Shown here: in pieces, positions 1 through 9,110 of the stretch
Layout: the number at the start of each line of letters is the position of its first letter
Numbering within the stretch: position 1 is the first letter of the stretch
Translations under genes and position numbers: made by a program
Notes under the pieces: model-generated
The model's input: the letters and a program-made list of their open reading frames with translations, nothing else
Databases searched by the model: none
What the model was told of the DNA's origin: nothing
From: Sphingomonadales bacterium
GTDB lineage: Bacteria; Pseudomonadota; Alphaproteobacteria; Sphingomonadales; Sphingomonadaceae
Assembly (NCBI GenBank): GCA_006226685.1
Contig: SBGG01000040.1
Location: 32,508-96,507, forward strand
Direction of reading: 5' to 3'
Length of the DNA stretch: 64,000 nt

Positions 1-885
1 GTCGACATTGCCGGTCTGGTGCGTGGCGCGTCCAAGGGCGAAGGGCTGGGCAACCAGTTTCTCGGCAATATCCGCGAGGTGGATGCTATCGTCCATGTGC
101 TGCGCTGTTTCGAGAATGACGACATCCAGCATGTCGACAATCGCGTCGATCCGATCGCCGACGCCGAAACGGTCGAAACCGAACTGATGCTATCCGACCT
201 GGAATCCCTCGAAAAACGGGTTCCGGCGGCCCAGAAAAAGGCCGCACAGGGCGACAAGGAAAGCAAGCTGGTCGCCTCGGTTCTGGGTCGGGCGCTGGAC
301 CTGCTGCGCGACGGCAAGCCCGCCCGGCTGGTCGTTCCAGCCGATGAGGAGGAAGCCCGCGTCTTCAAACAGGCGCAGTTGCTGACGTCCAAGCCTGTCC
401 TCTATGTCTGCAATGTCGAGGAAGAAAATGCCGCGACCGGCAATGATTTTTCGGCCCGTGTGTTCGAAAAGGCAGCGGCCGAAGGCGCGCAGGCCGTCGT
501 CGTTTCGGCGGCGATCGAGGCCGATCTGGTCGGCATGGAAGCGGAGGAACGGCTTGAATTCCTCTCCGAACTCGGCCTGCACGAAACCGGCCTCGCCCGC
601 GTGATCCGCGCAGGTTATGAACTGCTGCACCTCATCACTTTCTTCACCGTCGGCCCGAAAGAGGCCCGTGCCTGGACCGTTCACAAAGGCGCCCATGCCC
701 CGCAAGCGGCAGGCGAAATCCACAGCGATTTCGAAAAGGGGTTCATCCGCGCCGAAACCGTCGCCTATGACGATTATGTCACGCTGGGCGGCGAGGCCAA
801 GGCGCGCGAGGCGGGTAAGCTGCGTGCGGAAGGCAAGGCCTATGTCGTGCAGGATGGCGATGTCATGCACTTCCTGCATAGCTGA
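1..885 (+). CDS. ychF: YchF ribosome-associated ATPase/GTPase, C-terminal 294 aa (5' end outside window)
   Basis: The reading frame is open from base 1, so the gene enters the window already in progress; about 70 N-terminal residues, including the P-loop, are missing compared with the usual length of about 365. The visible part opens with the switch II region DIAGLVRGASKGEGLGN, typical of the Obg/YchF family. It continues through the helical domain and ends with a TGS-type domain (LITFFTVGPKEARAW, then GEIHSDFEKGFIRAE). YchF proteins bind ATP and associate with ribosomes; they are linked to translation fidelity and oxidative stress in other bacteria. A truncated globin gene follows 36 bases later. 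Assignment is secure. Confidence 0.96.
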   Translation, partial: VDIAGLVRGASKGEGLGNQFLGNIREVDAIVHVLRCFENDDIQHVDNRVDPIADAETVETELMLSDLESLEKRVPAAQKKAAQGDKESKLVASVLGRALDLLRDGKPARLVVPADEEEARVFKQAQLLTSKPVLYVCNVEEENAATGNDFSARVFEKAAAEGAQAVVVSAAIEADLVGMEAEERLEFLSELGLHETGLARVIRAGYELLHLITFFTVGPKEARAWTVHKGAHAPQAAGEIHSDFEKGFIRAETVAYDDYVTLGGEAKAREAGKLRAEGKAYVVQDGDVMHFLHS

Positions 886-921
886 GACACGCGTCACCGC
901 ATCGGCGGAAATGAGGATCAG

Positions 922-1371
922 ATGAGCCTGCGCCCGCAAACCCTGCCAAAGCAACCGACCACGCCCTTCGAACGCATCGGCGGGCGTGAACCGGTGGCCG
1001 GGCTGGTCATGCGCTTTTACGACCTGATGGACCGCGACCCGGCCTTTGCCGAACTACGCGCCATCCATGGCCCCGATCTTGGCGAAATGAAGGAAAAGCT
1101 GACCGATTTCCTCGTCGCCTGGATGGGCGGCCCGCGCGACTGGTTCGACAAGAATCCGGGCGCCTGCATCATGTCGGCGCATGCCGCGATGAAAGGGATA
1201 GACACGCAAACCGCCGATCAGTGGATGGCCTGCATGGAACGCGCCGCCGAGGATATCGCGGCGACCGACCCGGACCTCGCCACTTCGATGCTTACCTCCA
1301 TGCGATCCATGGGCCGCACCATGGCCCGCCGCGCCGGGCAACCGTCGGAAAGCTATGCCGGTAAGCTATGA
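922..1371 (+). CDS. Group II-like truncated haemoglobin
   Basis: This encodes a 149-aa small globin. The segments PFERIGGREPVAGLVMRFYDLM at the start and WMGGPRDWFDKNPG followed by SAHAAMKGID and ADQWMACMERA are laid out as in truncated group II globins. The His in SAHAAM is at the place of the proximal haem ligand. The usual HP-x-LR-x-RH-x-PF block is weakly conserved, so the protein is a divergent member. Such globins bind O2, NO or peroxide; the exact role here is not shown. A GAGGA ribosome site sits just upstream of ATG 922. It follows ychF closely and may be co-transcribed with it. Confidence 0.82.
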   Translation: MSLRPQTLPKQPTTPFERIGGREPVAGLVMRFYDLMDRDPAFAELRAIHGPDLGEMKEKLTDFLVAWMGGPRDWFDKNPGACIMSAHAAMKGIDTQTADQWMACMERAAEDIAATDPDLATSMLTSMRSMGRTMARRAGQPSESYAGKL

Positions 1372-1418
1372 CTGAACGCTCTTCCCTGCCGGCTGGGGCA
1401 ATGGCATAAGCTGTACCT

Positions 1419-1748
1419 ATGCTGCCCCGCCTGCTCCTTTCGCTGTTGCTCGCCTGCCTCGCTCTTCCGGCGATGACGGCCGCCGCCGGATGCGATCCCG
1501 CGCCGGCCCCGACGAAAGCACAGGCCCATCATGCCATGCACCATGATGAGGCGCCTAATGCTCCGGCCAGCCCGGCCTCCCCTCATCATGACTGCATCGG
1601 TTGCATCGCGCCGATTGCCCGCACCACGTACCGGCCCGAACGGGAACCGATATATGGCGGATCGCCGATCCGTCCGCTGACCGGGATTGACGGCCTTGCC
1701 CGCGCATCCGGTCCGCCGGAGCCACCCCCTCCCCGCCTGCTTGCCTGA
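1419..1748 (+). CDS. Exported His-rich small protein, possibly metal-linked
   Basis: This 109-aa protein has a clear signal peptide (MLPRLLLSLLLACLALPAMTAAAG). A short His-rich stretch (HHAMHHDE, then PHHDCIGC with a CxxC pair) follows, and then a Pro-rich tail. I do not recognise a named family. His clusters plus CxxC suggest binding of copper or another soft metal in the periplasm. The gene lies 41 bases ahead of a Met/His-rich outer-membrane-like protein in the same orientation, so the two are probably one transcription unit. The ribosome site is weak. Confidence 0.6.
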   Translation: MLPRLLLSLLLACLALPAMTAAAGCDPAPAPTKAQAHHAMHHDEAPNAPASPASPHHDCIGCIAPIARTTYRPEREPIYGGSPIRPLTGIDGLARASGPPEPPPPRLLA

Positions 1749-1789
1749 AAATCCGACATACGGTTTTTTCAGACAAGGAAATCAAATAG

Positions 1790-3145
1790 ATGAAGATCAT
1801 TATTACCACGCTTGCGAGCCTGCTCGCAGGCAGCGTGAGCCCTACCTTATGGGCGCAGGATCACGATCATGACATGCACCATGAGGGCATGGAAATGCCC
1901 GGCATGATGCCTAAGGACACCGGTGCCGATCACAACAATCACGCCCTCTCTCCCAACTCGCCAATGCATGATTCTTCCTCCCATGCGATGGTCATGAAAG
2001 GAGATACCCCTATCTGGGCCACCGGCTCCGGCACGTCGCGCCTGCCTGGGGCGGAAGGCGGGATGCACGGCCTGCACCTGATGCCCGGTGACGGCTGGAT
2101 GCTGATGGCCCATGGCTGGGTCCGGGCGAGCTACAGCAACTATAGCGGGCCGCGCGGCGACGACATGGCCTATGTCACGTCGATGACGATGCTGAGTGCG
2201 CAAAAGGATATGGGCGGCGCGCGCTTCACCCTCAAATCCATGATGTCGCTCGAACCGCTAATGGATGCGAAAGGCTATCCGGCGCTGTTCGCGACCGGAG
2301 AAACGGCTCATGGGCAACCGCTGGTCGATCGCCAGCATCCGCACGACCTGTTCATGGAACTGGCGGCGCGGCTGGATGTCGATGTCGCCCCCGGCACCGC
2401 GCTGTTCGTCTATGGCGGCCCGGTCGGCGAACCGGCTCTTGGTCCCTCGGTGTTCATGATGCGCGGTTCCGCCCGCGACAACCCCGAACCGCCGATCAGC
2501 CACCACTGGTTCGACAGCACCCACATCACCTATGGCGTGGTGACAGCGGGCATCAGCGCGCCGCACTGGCAACTGGAAGCCTCCGCCTTCCGGGGCGCGG
2601 AACCCGATGAAGAACGCTGGGGCATAGAAACGCCGAAACTCGATAGCTGGTCCGTCCGTGCAAGCTGGAATCCGGCGCCCCACTGGTCGGCGCAGGTCAG
2701 CCATGGCTTTCTGAAACAGCCCGAGGCGACCCATGCAAGCGAGAATGAGCATCGCACCACGGCCAGCGTCCATTATGCGGACGGAAAATTATCGGCCATG
2801 GCCGCCTTTTCCGCCAAGAACCGGGCCCCGGGCAGCACACTGACCGCATGGCTCGCCGAGGCGCAATATGACCTTACGCCCCGGCACGGCCTGTTCGCAC
2901 GGTTCGAAAATGTCGCCAATGCAGAGCTGTTTCCGGATCATGAAGACCCGCTGCACGACCGGGCCTTCCGGATTTCAAAGCTGGAAGGCGGTTATGCCTG
3001 GAACACGCCGATCGGCGGCGGCCCCGTCTATCTGACGCTGGGCGGCAGCGTCTCCGGTTATATCAAGCCGGACGCTCTTGACGCCGTCTATGGCCAGAGC
3101 CCATGGGGATATACGCTTTTTACGCGGCTTTCCCTCGGGCGATAG
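1790..3145 (+). CDS. Met/His-rich predicted outer-membrane protein, probable copper tolerance
   Basis: This is a 451-aa protein with a signal peptide ending near WAQ (residues 20-22). A metal-binding-type leader follows (HDHDMHHEGMEMPGMM and HALSPNSPMHDSSSHAM). The rest alternates short amphipathic segments rich in Trp, Tyr and Gly and ends SLGR preceded by GYTLFTR, as expected for a beta-barrel. The Met/His leader resembles those of periplasmic and outer-membrane copper-resistance proteins such as PcoB/CopB. Overall similarity to that family is my inference. An AAGGA site precedes ATG 1790. MaoC starts 8 bases after the stop. Confidence 0.65.
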   Translation: MKIIITTLASLLAGSVSPTLWAQDHDHDMHHEGMEMPGMMPKDTGADHNNHALSPNSPMHDSSSHAMVMKGDTPIWATGSGTSRLPGAEGGMHGLHLMPGDGWMLMAHGWVRASYSNYSGPRGDDMAYVTSMTMLSAQKDMGGARFTLKSMMSLEPLMDAKGYPALFATGETAHGQPLVDRQHPHDLFMELAARLDVDVAPGTALFVYGGPVGEPALGPSVFMMRGSARDNPEPPISHHWFDSTHITYGVVTAGISAPHWQLEASAFRGAEPDEERWGIETPKLDSWSVRASWNPAPHWSAQVSHGFLKQPEATHASENEHRTTASVHYADGKLSAMAAFSAKNRAPGSTLTAWLAEAQYDLTPRHGLFARFENVANAELFPDHEDPLHDRAFRISKLEGGYAWNTPIGGGPVYLTLGGSVSGYIKPDALDAVYGQSPWGYTLFTRLSLGR

Positions 3146-3152
3146 GAACAGC

Positions 3153-3620
3153 ATGATACGCACATTCGACGATCTGGTGGTGGGTACGGTCGAACGCTTC
3201 GGCCGGTATGAGATGAAGCGGGAGGAGATAATCGCCTTCGCCCGCGATTATGATCCTCAGCCTTTCCACTTGTCGGATGCAGCGGCGGCCCAGTCCCTGT
3301 TCGGGCGGGTCGCCGCAAGCGGCTGGCAAACGGCGGCCGCGACCATGCGCATGGTCGTCGATCACTGGAAGGCCAATGGATATGACAAGGGCAGCCTTGG
3401 AGGCATCGGCACTGATGAACTGCGCTGGCTGAAACCTGTCTATCCGGGTGATATATTGAGCGTCGAAGTCGAGTTGCTGGAAAAAATCCCGTCACGCAGC
3501 AAGCCGGATCGGGGCGTGGTGCGCGCGCGCTGGACCACGCTGAACCAGCATGGGGAGGCCGTGATGACCCAGATTTCCATCGGCATGATGCAACGCCGCA
3601 CAGCCTCCGATCAGGACTGA
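3153..3620 (+). CDS. MaoC-family hydratase / hotdog-fold dehydratase
   Basis: This encodes 155 aa. FARDYDPQPFHL near residues 25-36 is the hydratase motif of MaoC enzymes, in which the Asp and His act on enoyl-CoA. The central part (FGRVAASGWQTAAATMRM) and the C-terminal hotdog strands (PVYPGDILSVEVELLE, RARWTTLNQHGEAVM) match the family. The likely activity is hydration or dehydration of an acyl-CoA; the substrate is not visible. I chose ATG 3153, preceded by GATAGGAACAG, over an upstream in-frame ATG that would overlap the preceding gene by 68 bases. Confidence 0.86.
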   Translation: MIRTFDDLVVGTVERFGRYEMKREEIIAFARDYDPQPFHLSDAAAAQSLFGRVAASGWQTAAATMRMVVDHWKANGYDKGSLGGIGTDELRWLKPVYPGDILSVEVELLEKIPSRSKPDRGVVRARWTTLNQHGEAVMTQISIGMMQRRTASDQD

Positions 3621-3703
3621 TCGTCCGCGGCCCCGTGCCGCACACGCTGGAAGTGGTTTCGGAGGGGATCGGAGCTTTTCACCGCAGGCAATTATGGCCC
3701 GTC

Positions 3704-3873
3704 CTAGGGCGGATCGACATTCAGAAGATGACGAGCCGAAAATGGTGATTTTGCGTGATCCGGAGCGAAGCGTACTCAAAGTACGTGAGCACCGGAAGCG
3801 CGCGAAAGCGCCATTTGCAGGCCGCCAGGGCTGGGGCCGAAGGCGACCGGAGGGCAATGTCGATCCGCCCTAG
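3704..3873. repeat. Family A palindromic element, copy A1 (170 bp)
   Basis: The element has perfect 18-bp inverted ends: 3704-3721 reads CTAGGGCGGATCGACATT and 3856-3873 is its reverse complement. Inside there is a second imperfect inverted pair (around AAAATGGTGATTTTGCG and CGCGAAAGCGCCATTT). At the apex is GTAC-tcaaa-GTAC, so the whole element can fold into one long hairpin. Two more copies lie at 19947 and 42523. The right-hand end supplies the TAG stop codon (3870-3872, minus strand) of the adjacent lipoprotein gene. It carries no coding capacity. It is probably a MITE-like or REP-like element. Confidence 0.88.
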
Positions 3874-4523
3874 CCCTGCAGGCCGCAAATCCAGCGTCCC
3901 GCATAAATACGTTGCCGCTCCTTGCCGACAGTCACCGTCAGGCTGGCAGGGTAAGAGGATTGCTGCCCCACCGGCGTCAGCGATACCCGGCTGGTGAGGC
4001 TGATATCAACCGTCACCCCTTTGCCGACAAGGCTCGTGCCCCCGGCAAGCGCGCCAAATCCACCGGCGGCGGCACTGGCCAGCCGCTCTCTCACGCCCCC
4101 ATTCGCGATCACCGCAATGGCATGGGCACCGGGATCGACATCGGCCTTGGCCACCAGAACAGGCGCGGACGCGGAAGAGGGGATGAACCCGCATCCCATT
4201 TCGCCGGACCGGTGCAATGTGCCCGCCCCGGCAATCGGATCAAGTGCAATATCCTTGCCGATAAAAGCATCCGCATCGCTGCCCCAGCCCGGAGGCTGCT
4301 CGGCAACGAGAGCCGCCTCGACATCCGCACCGGTTCCGGTAACCGCATCCACAGCATTGCGCGCATCGCCCAGCGCATTGACGACCGAGTTCTGCACCAC
4401 GTCGCCGACTTCCATCGCCTCATTGGCTGCGCTGTTCTCATCCGCCTGAATGGCGGATTCCTGCGAGCAGGCGCACAGAATGAGCACGAGGGCGGCAAAC
4501 AGAGGAGGGAAACGAACGGCCAT
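3870..4523 (-). CDS. Predicted lipoprotein of unknown function
   Basis: This 217-aa protein has a lipoprotein signal peptide with the lipobox LCAC, giving a mature Cys at residue 19. An Asp/Ala-rich linker follows, then a domain with EMGCGFIPSSASAPVLVAKADVDP and a Gly/Ser/Val-rich second half ending in QRIYAGRWICGLQG. I recognise no catalytic motif. Cys residues in the two halves could form a disulfide. Its stop codon lies in the end of palindromic element A1, so the last residues may have been altered when the element arrived. It is convergent with MaoC and codirectional with mutL. Confidence 0.7.
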   Translation of the reverse strand: MAVRFPPLFAALVLILCACSQESAIQADENSAANEAMEVGDVVQNSVVNALGDARNAVDAVTGTGADVEAALVAEQPPGWGSDADAFIGKDIALDPIAGAGTLHRSGEMGCGFIPSSASAPVLVAKADVDPGAHAIAVIANGGVRERLASAAAGGFGALAGGTSLVGKGVTVDISLTSRVSLTPVGQQSSYPASLTVTVGKERQRIYAGRWICGLQG

Positions 4524-4583
4524 GCGCGCTTGTTGCCCTGCGCAGGATGAAGCTTCGCTGAACTTAGCGGTTCAATCCACCGC

Positions 4584-6458
4584 TCATTTGCGCCCGAACA
4601 ACTTTTCTATGTCGCCATGGGCCAGCTTCACCCAGGTTGGCCTGCCATGGTTGCACTGGCCGCTATGCGGGGTCACCTCCATCTCGCGCAGCAACGCATT
4701 CATTTCCGCTACCGAAAGCACCCGTCCGGCGCGCACCGAACCGTGACAGGCCATGGTGGCGGCGACATGATCCAGCCGTTCTTTCAGCGACAAGGCCTCG
4801 TCCGCCTCGGCCAGATCGTCGGCGAGATCGCGGACCAACCCCTCTGCATCGCCATTACCCAATAAAGCCGGAGTAGCCCGCACCAACATCGCCGACGGGC
4901 CGAAACGCTCCAGCTCCAGCCCGAATTCGCGCAACTCCCCGATACGCGTCTCCAGACGATCGCAGGCCGGTTCATCCAGTTCCACCACCACCGGCAGCAG
5001 CAAGGCCTGAGAGGCGACCCCCGCCCCGTCCAGCCCTCGACGCATCCGCTCCAGTACCAATCGCTCATGCGCGGCATGTTGATCGACGATGACAAGGCCG
5101 TCTTCCGCCTCGGCGACAATATAGGTTTTTGCCACCTGTCCGCGCGCAACCCCCAGGGGAAAATGCGCAACTTCGGGAGGTGCCTGATAGGCAACCTCCG
5201 CCCGCGCCGCGGGGACCAGAGAAGGCATTCCTTCTGCCGAAGCAATAGGACCGGCCGCCGGAGCGGAATGGAAAGTCCGCGTGGCATCGCTCACCGCCGG
5301 CCATGCCGCCGGATTGGATAGGCCGGCCCTTGCCTCGCCGTCCACATTCCCCTGCACGCCCGGCACAAAATCGAAAATCGGCGTCCGGCCGATCGGCGTG
5401 GGCGAAATGGGAGGAGCCATGGGCTCCGTCCGCCATGCCCCCATAGAGGCGGCATCTGGCCGCTGAGCCGAACGAAAACCGGCATCGTCAAGCGCACGAC
5501 GAAGCCCGTTCACCAACATGCCCCGAACCAGTGCCGGATCGCGGAAGCGCACCTCCGTCTTGGCCGGGTGGACATTCACATCGACCTCGCCCGGCGGCAC
5601 TTCGAGGAACAAAGCCAGCACCGGATGCCGGTCGCGCGCCAGCAGGTCCGCATAGGCGGCGCGGACCGCCCCCACCAGCAACCGGTCCCGCACAGGACGA
5701 CCATTGACGAACAGGTAGAAATGATCGGCCACGCCGCGGTTGAAAGTCGGCAGGCTCGCGACCCCGGCAAGGCGCAATCCCTCCCGTTCCAGCGACACGA
5801 TCACATGATTGTCGGCCAGCGCCCGGTCGATCAGCGCGGCGACGCGTTCCTCCCGCCCTTCCCCTCCCTGAAGGCCGAGCGTGCGCCGCCCGTCATGCTC
5901 CAGCGTGAAAGCGATTTCGGGATGGGCCATCGCTAGCCGCCGCACCACATCGAGCGCGGCCGCATATTCCGACCGGGGGCTGCGCAGGAACTTGCGGCGC
6001 GCGGGCACGCGCCCGAACAGATTCTCGACCCGGATGCTGGTGCCCGGCGGCATCGCGTGCGGCCCCTCGCCCTCAACCCGGCCATTATCGACCACCCGGC
6101 GCCATCCGTCACCGCCCCGCACGCGGCTTTCCATCGTCAACCGCGCAACGCTGGCGATAGAGGGCAACGCCTCGCCGCGAAAGCCGAGCGTTTCGACCGC
6201 CTCGATCCGCTCATCGGGCAGCTTCGATGTCGCATGACGTTCAAGCGCAAGCGCCATTTCGTCGGGCACCATGCCGCACCCGTCGTCAATCACCTCGATT
6301 CGGTCGAGACCGCCGCTCGCCAGCCGGATGGTGATCCTTTCCGCCCCGGCATCGATGGCGTTTTCGACCAGTTCCTTGAGGGCACTGGCGGGTCTTTCCA
6401 CCACTTCACCGGCGGCGATGCGGTTGATAAGATGTTCGGGCAGACGGCGTATTGACAT
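4584..6458 (-). CDS. mutL: DNA mismatch repair protein MutL
   Basis: This encodes 624 aa. The N-terminal GHKL ATPase is complete: ELVENAIDAG (catalytic Glu, Mg-binding Asn), DDGCGM, and GFRGEALPSIASV. The transducer region with the DVNVHPAKTEVRF motif follows. A long variable linker leads to the C-terminal dimerisation domain. That domain carries DQHAAHERLVLE, which fits the metal-binding endonuclease signature DQHA-x2-E-x4-E, and later ACHGSV and CNHGRPTW. MutL couples MutS mismatch recognition to strand nicking. I chose ATG 6458 (MSIRRLP) because an upstream in-frame ATG at 6509 adds 17 residues not typical of the family. It is divergent from mreB. Confidence 0.97.
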   Translation of the reverse strand: MSIRRLPEHLINRIAAGEVVERPASALKELVENAIDAGAERITIRLASGGLDRIEVIDDGCGMVPDEMALALERHATSKLPDERIEAVETLGFRGEALPSIASVARLTMESRVRGGDGWRRVVDNGRVEGEGPHAMPPGTSIRVENLFGRVPARRKFLRSPRSEYAAALDVVRRLAMAHPEIAFTLEHDGRRTLGLQGGEGREERVAALIDRALADNHVIVSLEREGLRLAGVASLPTFNRGVADHFYLFVNGRPVRDRLLVGAVRAAYADLLARDRHPVLALFLEVPPGEVDVNVHPAKTEVRFRDPALVRGMLVNGLRRALDDAGFRSAQRPDAASMGAWRTEPMAPPISPTPIGRTPIFDFVPGVQGNVDGEARAGLSNPAAWPAVSDATRTFHSAPAAGPIASAEGMPSLVPAARAEVAYQAPPEVAHFPLGVARGQVAKTYIVAEAEDGLVIVDQHAAHERLVLERMRRGLDGAGVASQALLLPVVVELDEPACDRLETRIGELREFGLELERFGPSAMLVRATPALLGNGDAEGLVRDLADDLAEADEALSLKERLDHVAATMACHGSVRAGRVLSVAEMNALLREMEVTPHSGQCNHGRPTWVKLAHGDIEKLFGRK

Positions 6459-6543
6459 ATGCACCTGACTAGCCCAAGCGGTCGCTTTCCGCGAGCCGCG
6501 ACCGGACAATTTTTTTCCGCGAACCCGATTGTCCGTTCGGTGA

Positions 6544-7656
<1,113 letters not shown>

Positions 7657-7680
7657 CGCCGATGAAGGAGAGCTTCTGCG

Positions 7681-8583
7681 ATGGCGCGATCCTCCAGTCG
7701 CCGTCCCGGAATCAATCGACGGGCACAATATAGCCTGTTCGTCAGCTATGTGATCGCCATTGCCGGGGCCGTTACCGGTCTGCTCGCCTTGTTGCTGGCG
7801 AAGGCGGATCCGGCGGGCTTTGCAGTGCTGCGCGCGGCGGCGAGCGAGACCACCCGACCGGTTGCCGCGACGCTCAGTTCGATGGTGAGCGGTATCGGAT
7901 CGATCGACGAGCATTTCGTCGCCTATATCAACGCCGGATCGCAAAATGCGGCGCTGCGCCGTCAGGTTGAGGCGAACCGGGTGCGCGTGATCGAGGCGCA
8001 GGCGATAGAGCAGGAAAATATCCGCCTCAAGAAGCTGCTGAAGCTCACCGAATCGACGGATGCCGAAGTCGCGACGGCACGCCTCATCAGTTCCTCCTCG
8101 ACTATCAGCCGCCGGATCGCGCGGATCAACGCGGGCAGCCTGCAGGGGGTCGCGACCGGCATGCCGGTCCGCGCGCCCGAAGGGCTGATCGGCCGTGTCC
8201 TTCTTGTCGGCCCCAACAGCGCGGACGTGCTGCTGCTGACCGACAGCCAGAATATCGTTCCGGTACGCCGCGCAAGCGACAATGCGGGGGGCATTTCGAC
8301 CGGACGCGATGACGGCACGATCGAAATCAGGCCGCTCAGCGCCGGCGCCAACCCCTTTCATCCGGGTGACATCATGGTCACGACGGGGACCGGCGGCCTT
8401 TACAGCCCCAATATCCCCGTCGCCGTCGTCGTCGCCCTGCGGAACGGCACGGCGATTGGCGTACCGCTCGCCAGCCCGGCCCGGGTGGAGGCGGTAATGA
8501 TCGAACGCCCCTATGACGCCAATATCCCGCCGCCGCCTGGCGCGCCGGAGGAAGGCGACAATGGCGAGAAGCAAGGCCAATGA
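7681..8583 (+). CDS. mreC: Rod-shape-determining protein MreC
   Basis: This encodes 300 aa with one N-terminal membrane helix (about residues 20-40, SLFVSYVIAIAGAVTGLLALLL). A coiled-coil stretch (about 95-120, RRQVEANRVRVIEAQAIEQENIRLKKLL) comes next, then the periplasmic beta-rich MreC core (INAGSLQGVATGMPVRAPEGLIGRV, VTTGTGGLYSPNIPV). MreC scaffolds the elongasome between cytoplasmic MreB and periplasmic PBP2. It follows mreB by 24 bases with an AAGGAG site, and its stop overlaps the mreD start as ATGA. Confidence 0.96.
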   Translation: MARSSSRRPGINRRAQYSLFVSYVIAIAGAVTGLLALLLAKADPAGFAVLRAAASETTRPVAATLSSMVSGIGSIDEHFVAYINAGSQNAALRRQVEANRVRVIEAQAIEQENIRLKKLLKLTESTDAEVATARLISSSSTISRRIARINAGSLQGVATGMPVRAPEGLIGRVLLVGPNSADVLLLTDSQNIVPVRRASDNAGGISTGRDDGTIEIRPLSAGANPFHPGDIMVTTGTGGLYSPNIPVAVVVALRNGTAIGVPLASPARVEAVMIERPYDANIPPPPGAPEEGDNGEKQGQ

Positions 8584-9110
8584 CCGGAGAACCGATGAAC
8601 GGCCCGGTTCCGCGCCTCGGGCGCACGCCATCGCGCTGGCGCGTGCAGGCAACCCCTATAATATGCGTGATGGCGGGATCGACCATCCCGGCCCTGTTGC
8701 CCATCATCTCCCAATCGCCGACCCTGCCGCCGTTCGGCCTCCTCATCCTGATCGGCTGGCGATTGCTGCATCATGAAATATGGCCGCTATGGATCGGCGC
8801 GCCGCTAGGCGCCTTTGACGACCTGATGAGCGGCCACCCCTTCGGCACCGCCATATTGCTCTGGTCGCTGGTAATGATGCTGATCGAAATGGCAGATTCC
8901 CGCCTGTTCTGGCGCGATTACTGGCATGACTGGCTGATCGCGATCCTCGCCTGCGCCCTGTTTCTGGGTGGAAGCCTTCTCATCACATGGGCATCGGGCA
9001 GCAAGACACCGCTGCTTCTCGTCCTTCCGCAATTGCTCTGGTCTGCATTGCTCTATCCGCTTATTGTGCGCATCATCGCCGCTGTGGACCGATGGCGCAT
9101 GATGGCATGA
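8580..9110 (+). CDS. mreD: Rod-shape-determining protein MreD
   Basis: This is a 176-aa integral membrane protein with about five hydrophobic segments (for example TPIICVMAGSTIPALLPII, FLGGSLLITWASG, LVLPQLLWSALLYPLIVRII), as expected for MreD. MreD bridges MreC and the wall enzymes in the inner membrane. Its position between mreC and mrdA supports the call, since the family diverges fast. The start overlaps the mreC stop by 4 bases and its own stop overlaps the mrdA start, so translation is probably coupled through the operon. Confidence 0.9.
   Translation: MTGEPMNGPVPRLGRTPSRWRVQATPIICVMAGSTIPALLPIISQSPTLPPFGLLILIGWRLLHHEIWPLWIGAPLGAFDDLMSGHPFGTAILLWSLVMMLIEMADSRLFWRDYWHDWLIAILACALFLGGSLLITWASGSKTPLLLVLPQLLWSALLYPLIVRIIAAVDRWRMMA

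Noticed and set aside
8987-9106. Longer N-terminus for penicillin-binding protein 2 from an upstream start at 8987
   Set aside because: It would overlap mreD by 124 bases; ATG 9107 (or 9092) fits the coupled ATGA pattern of the operon.
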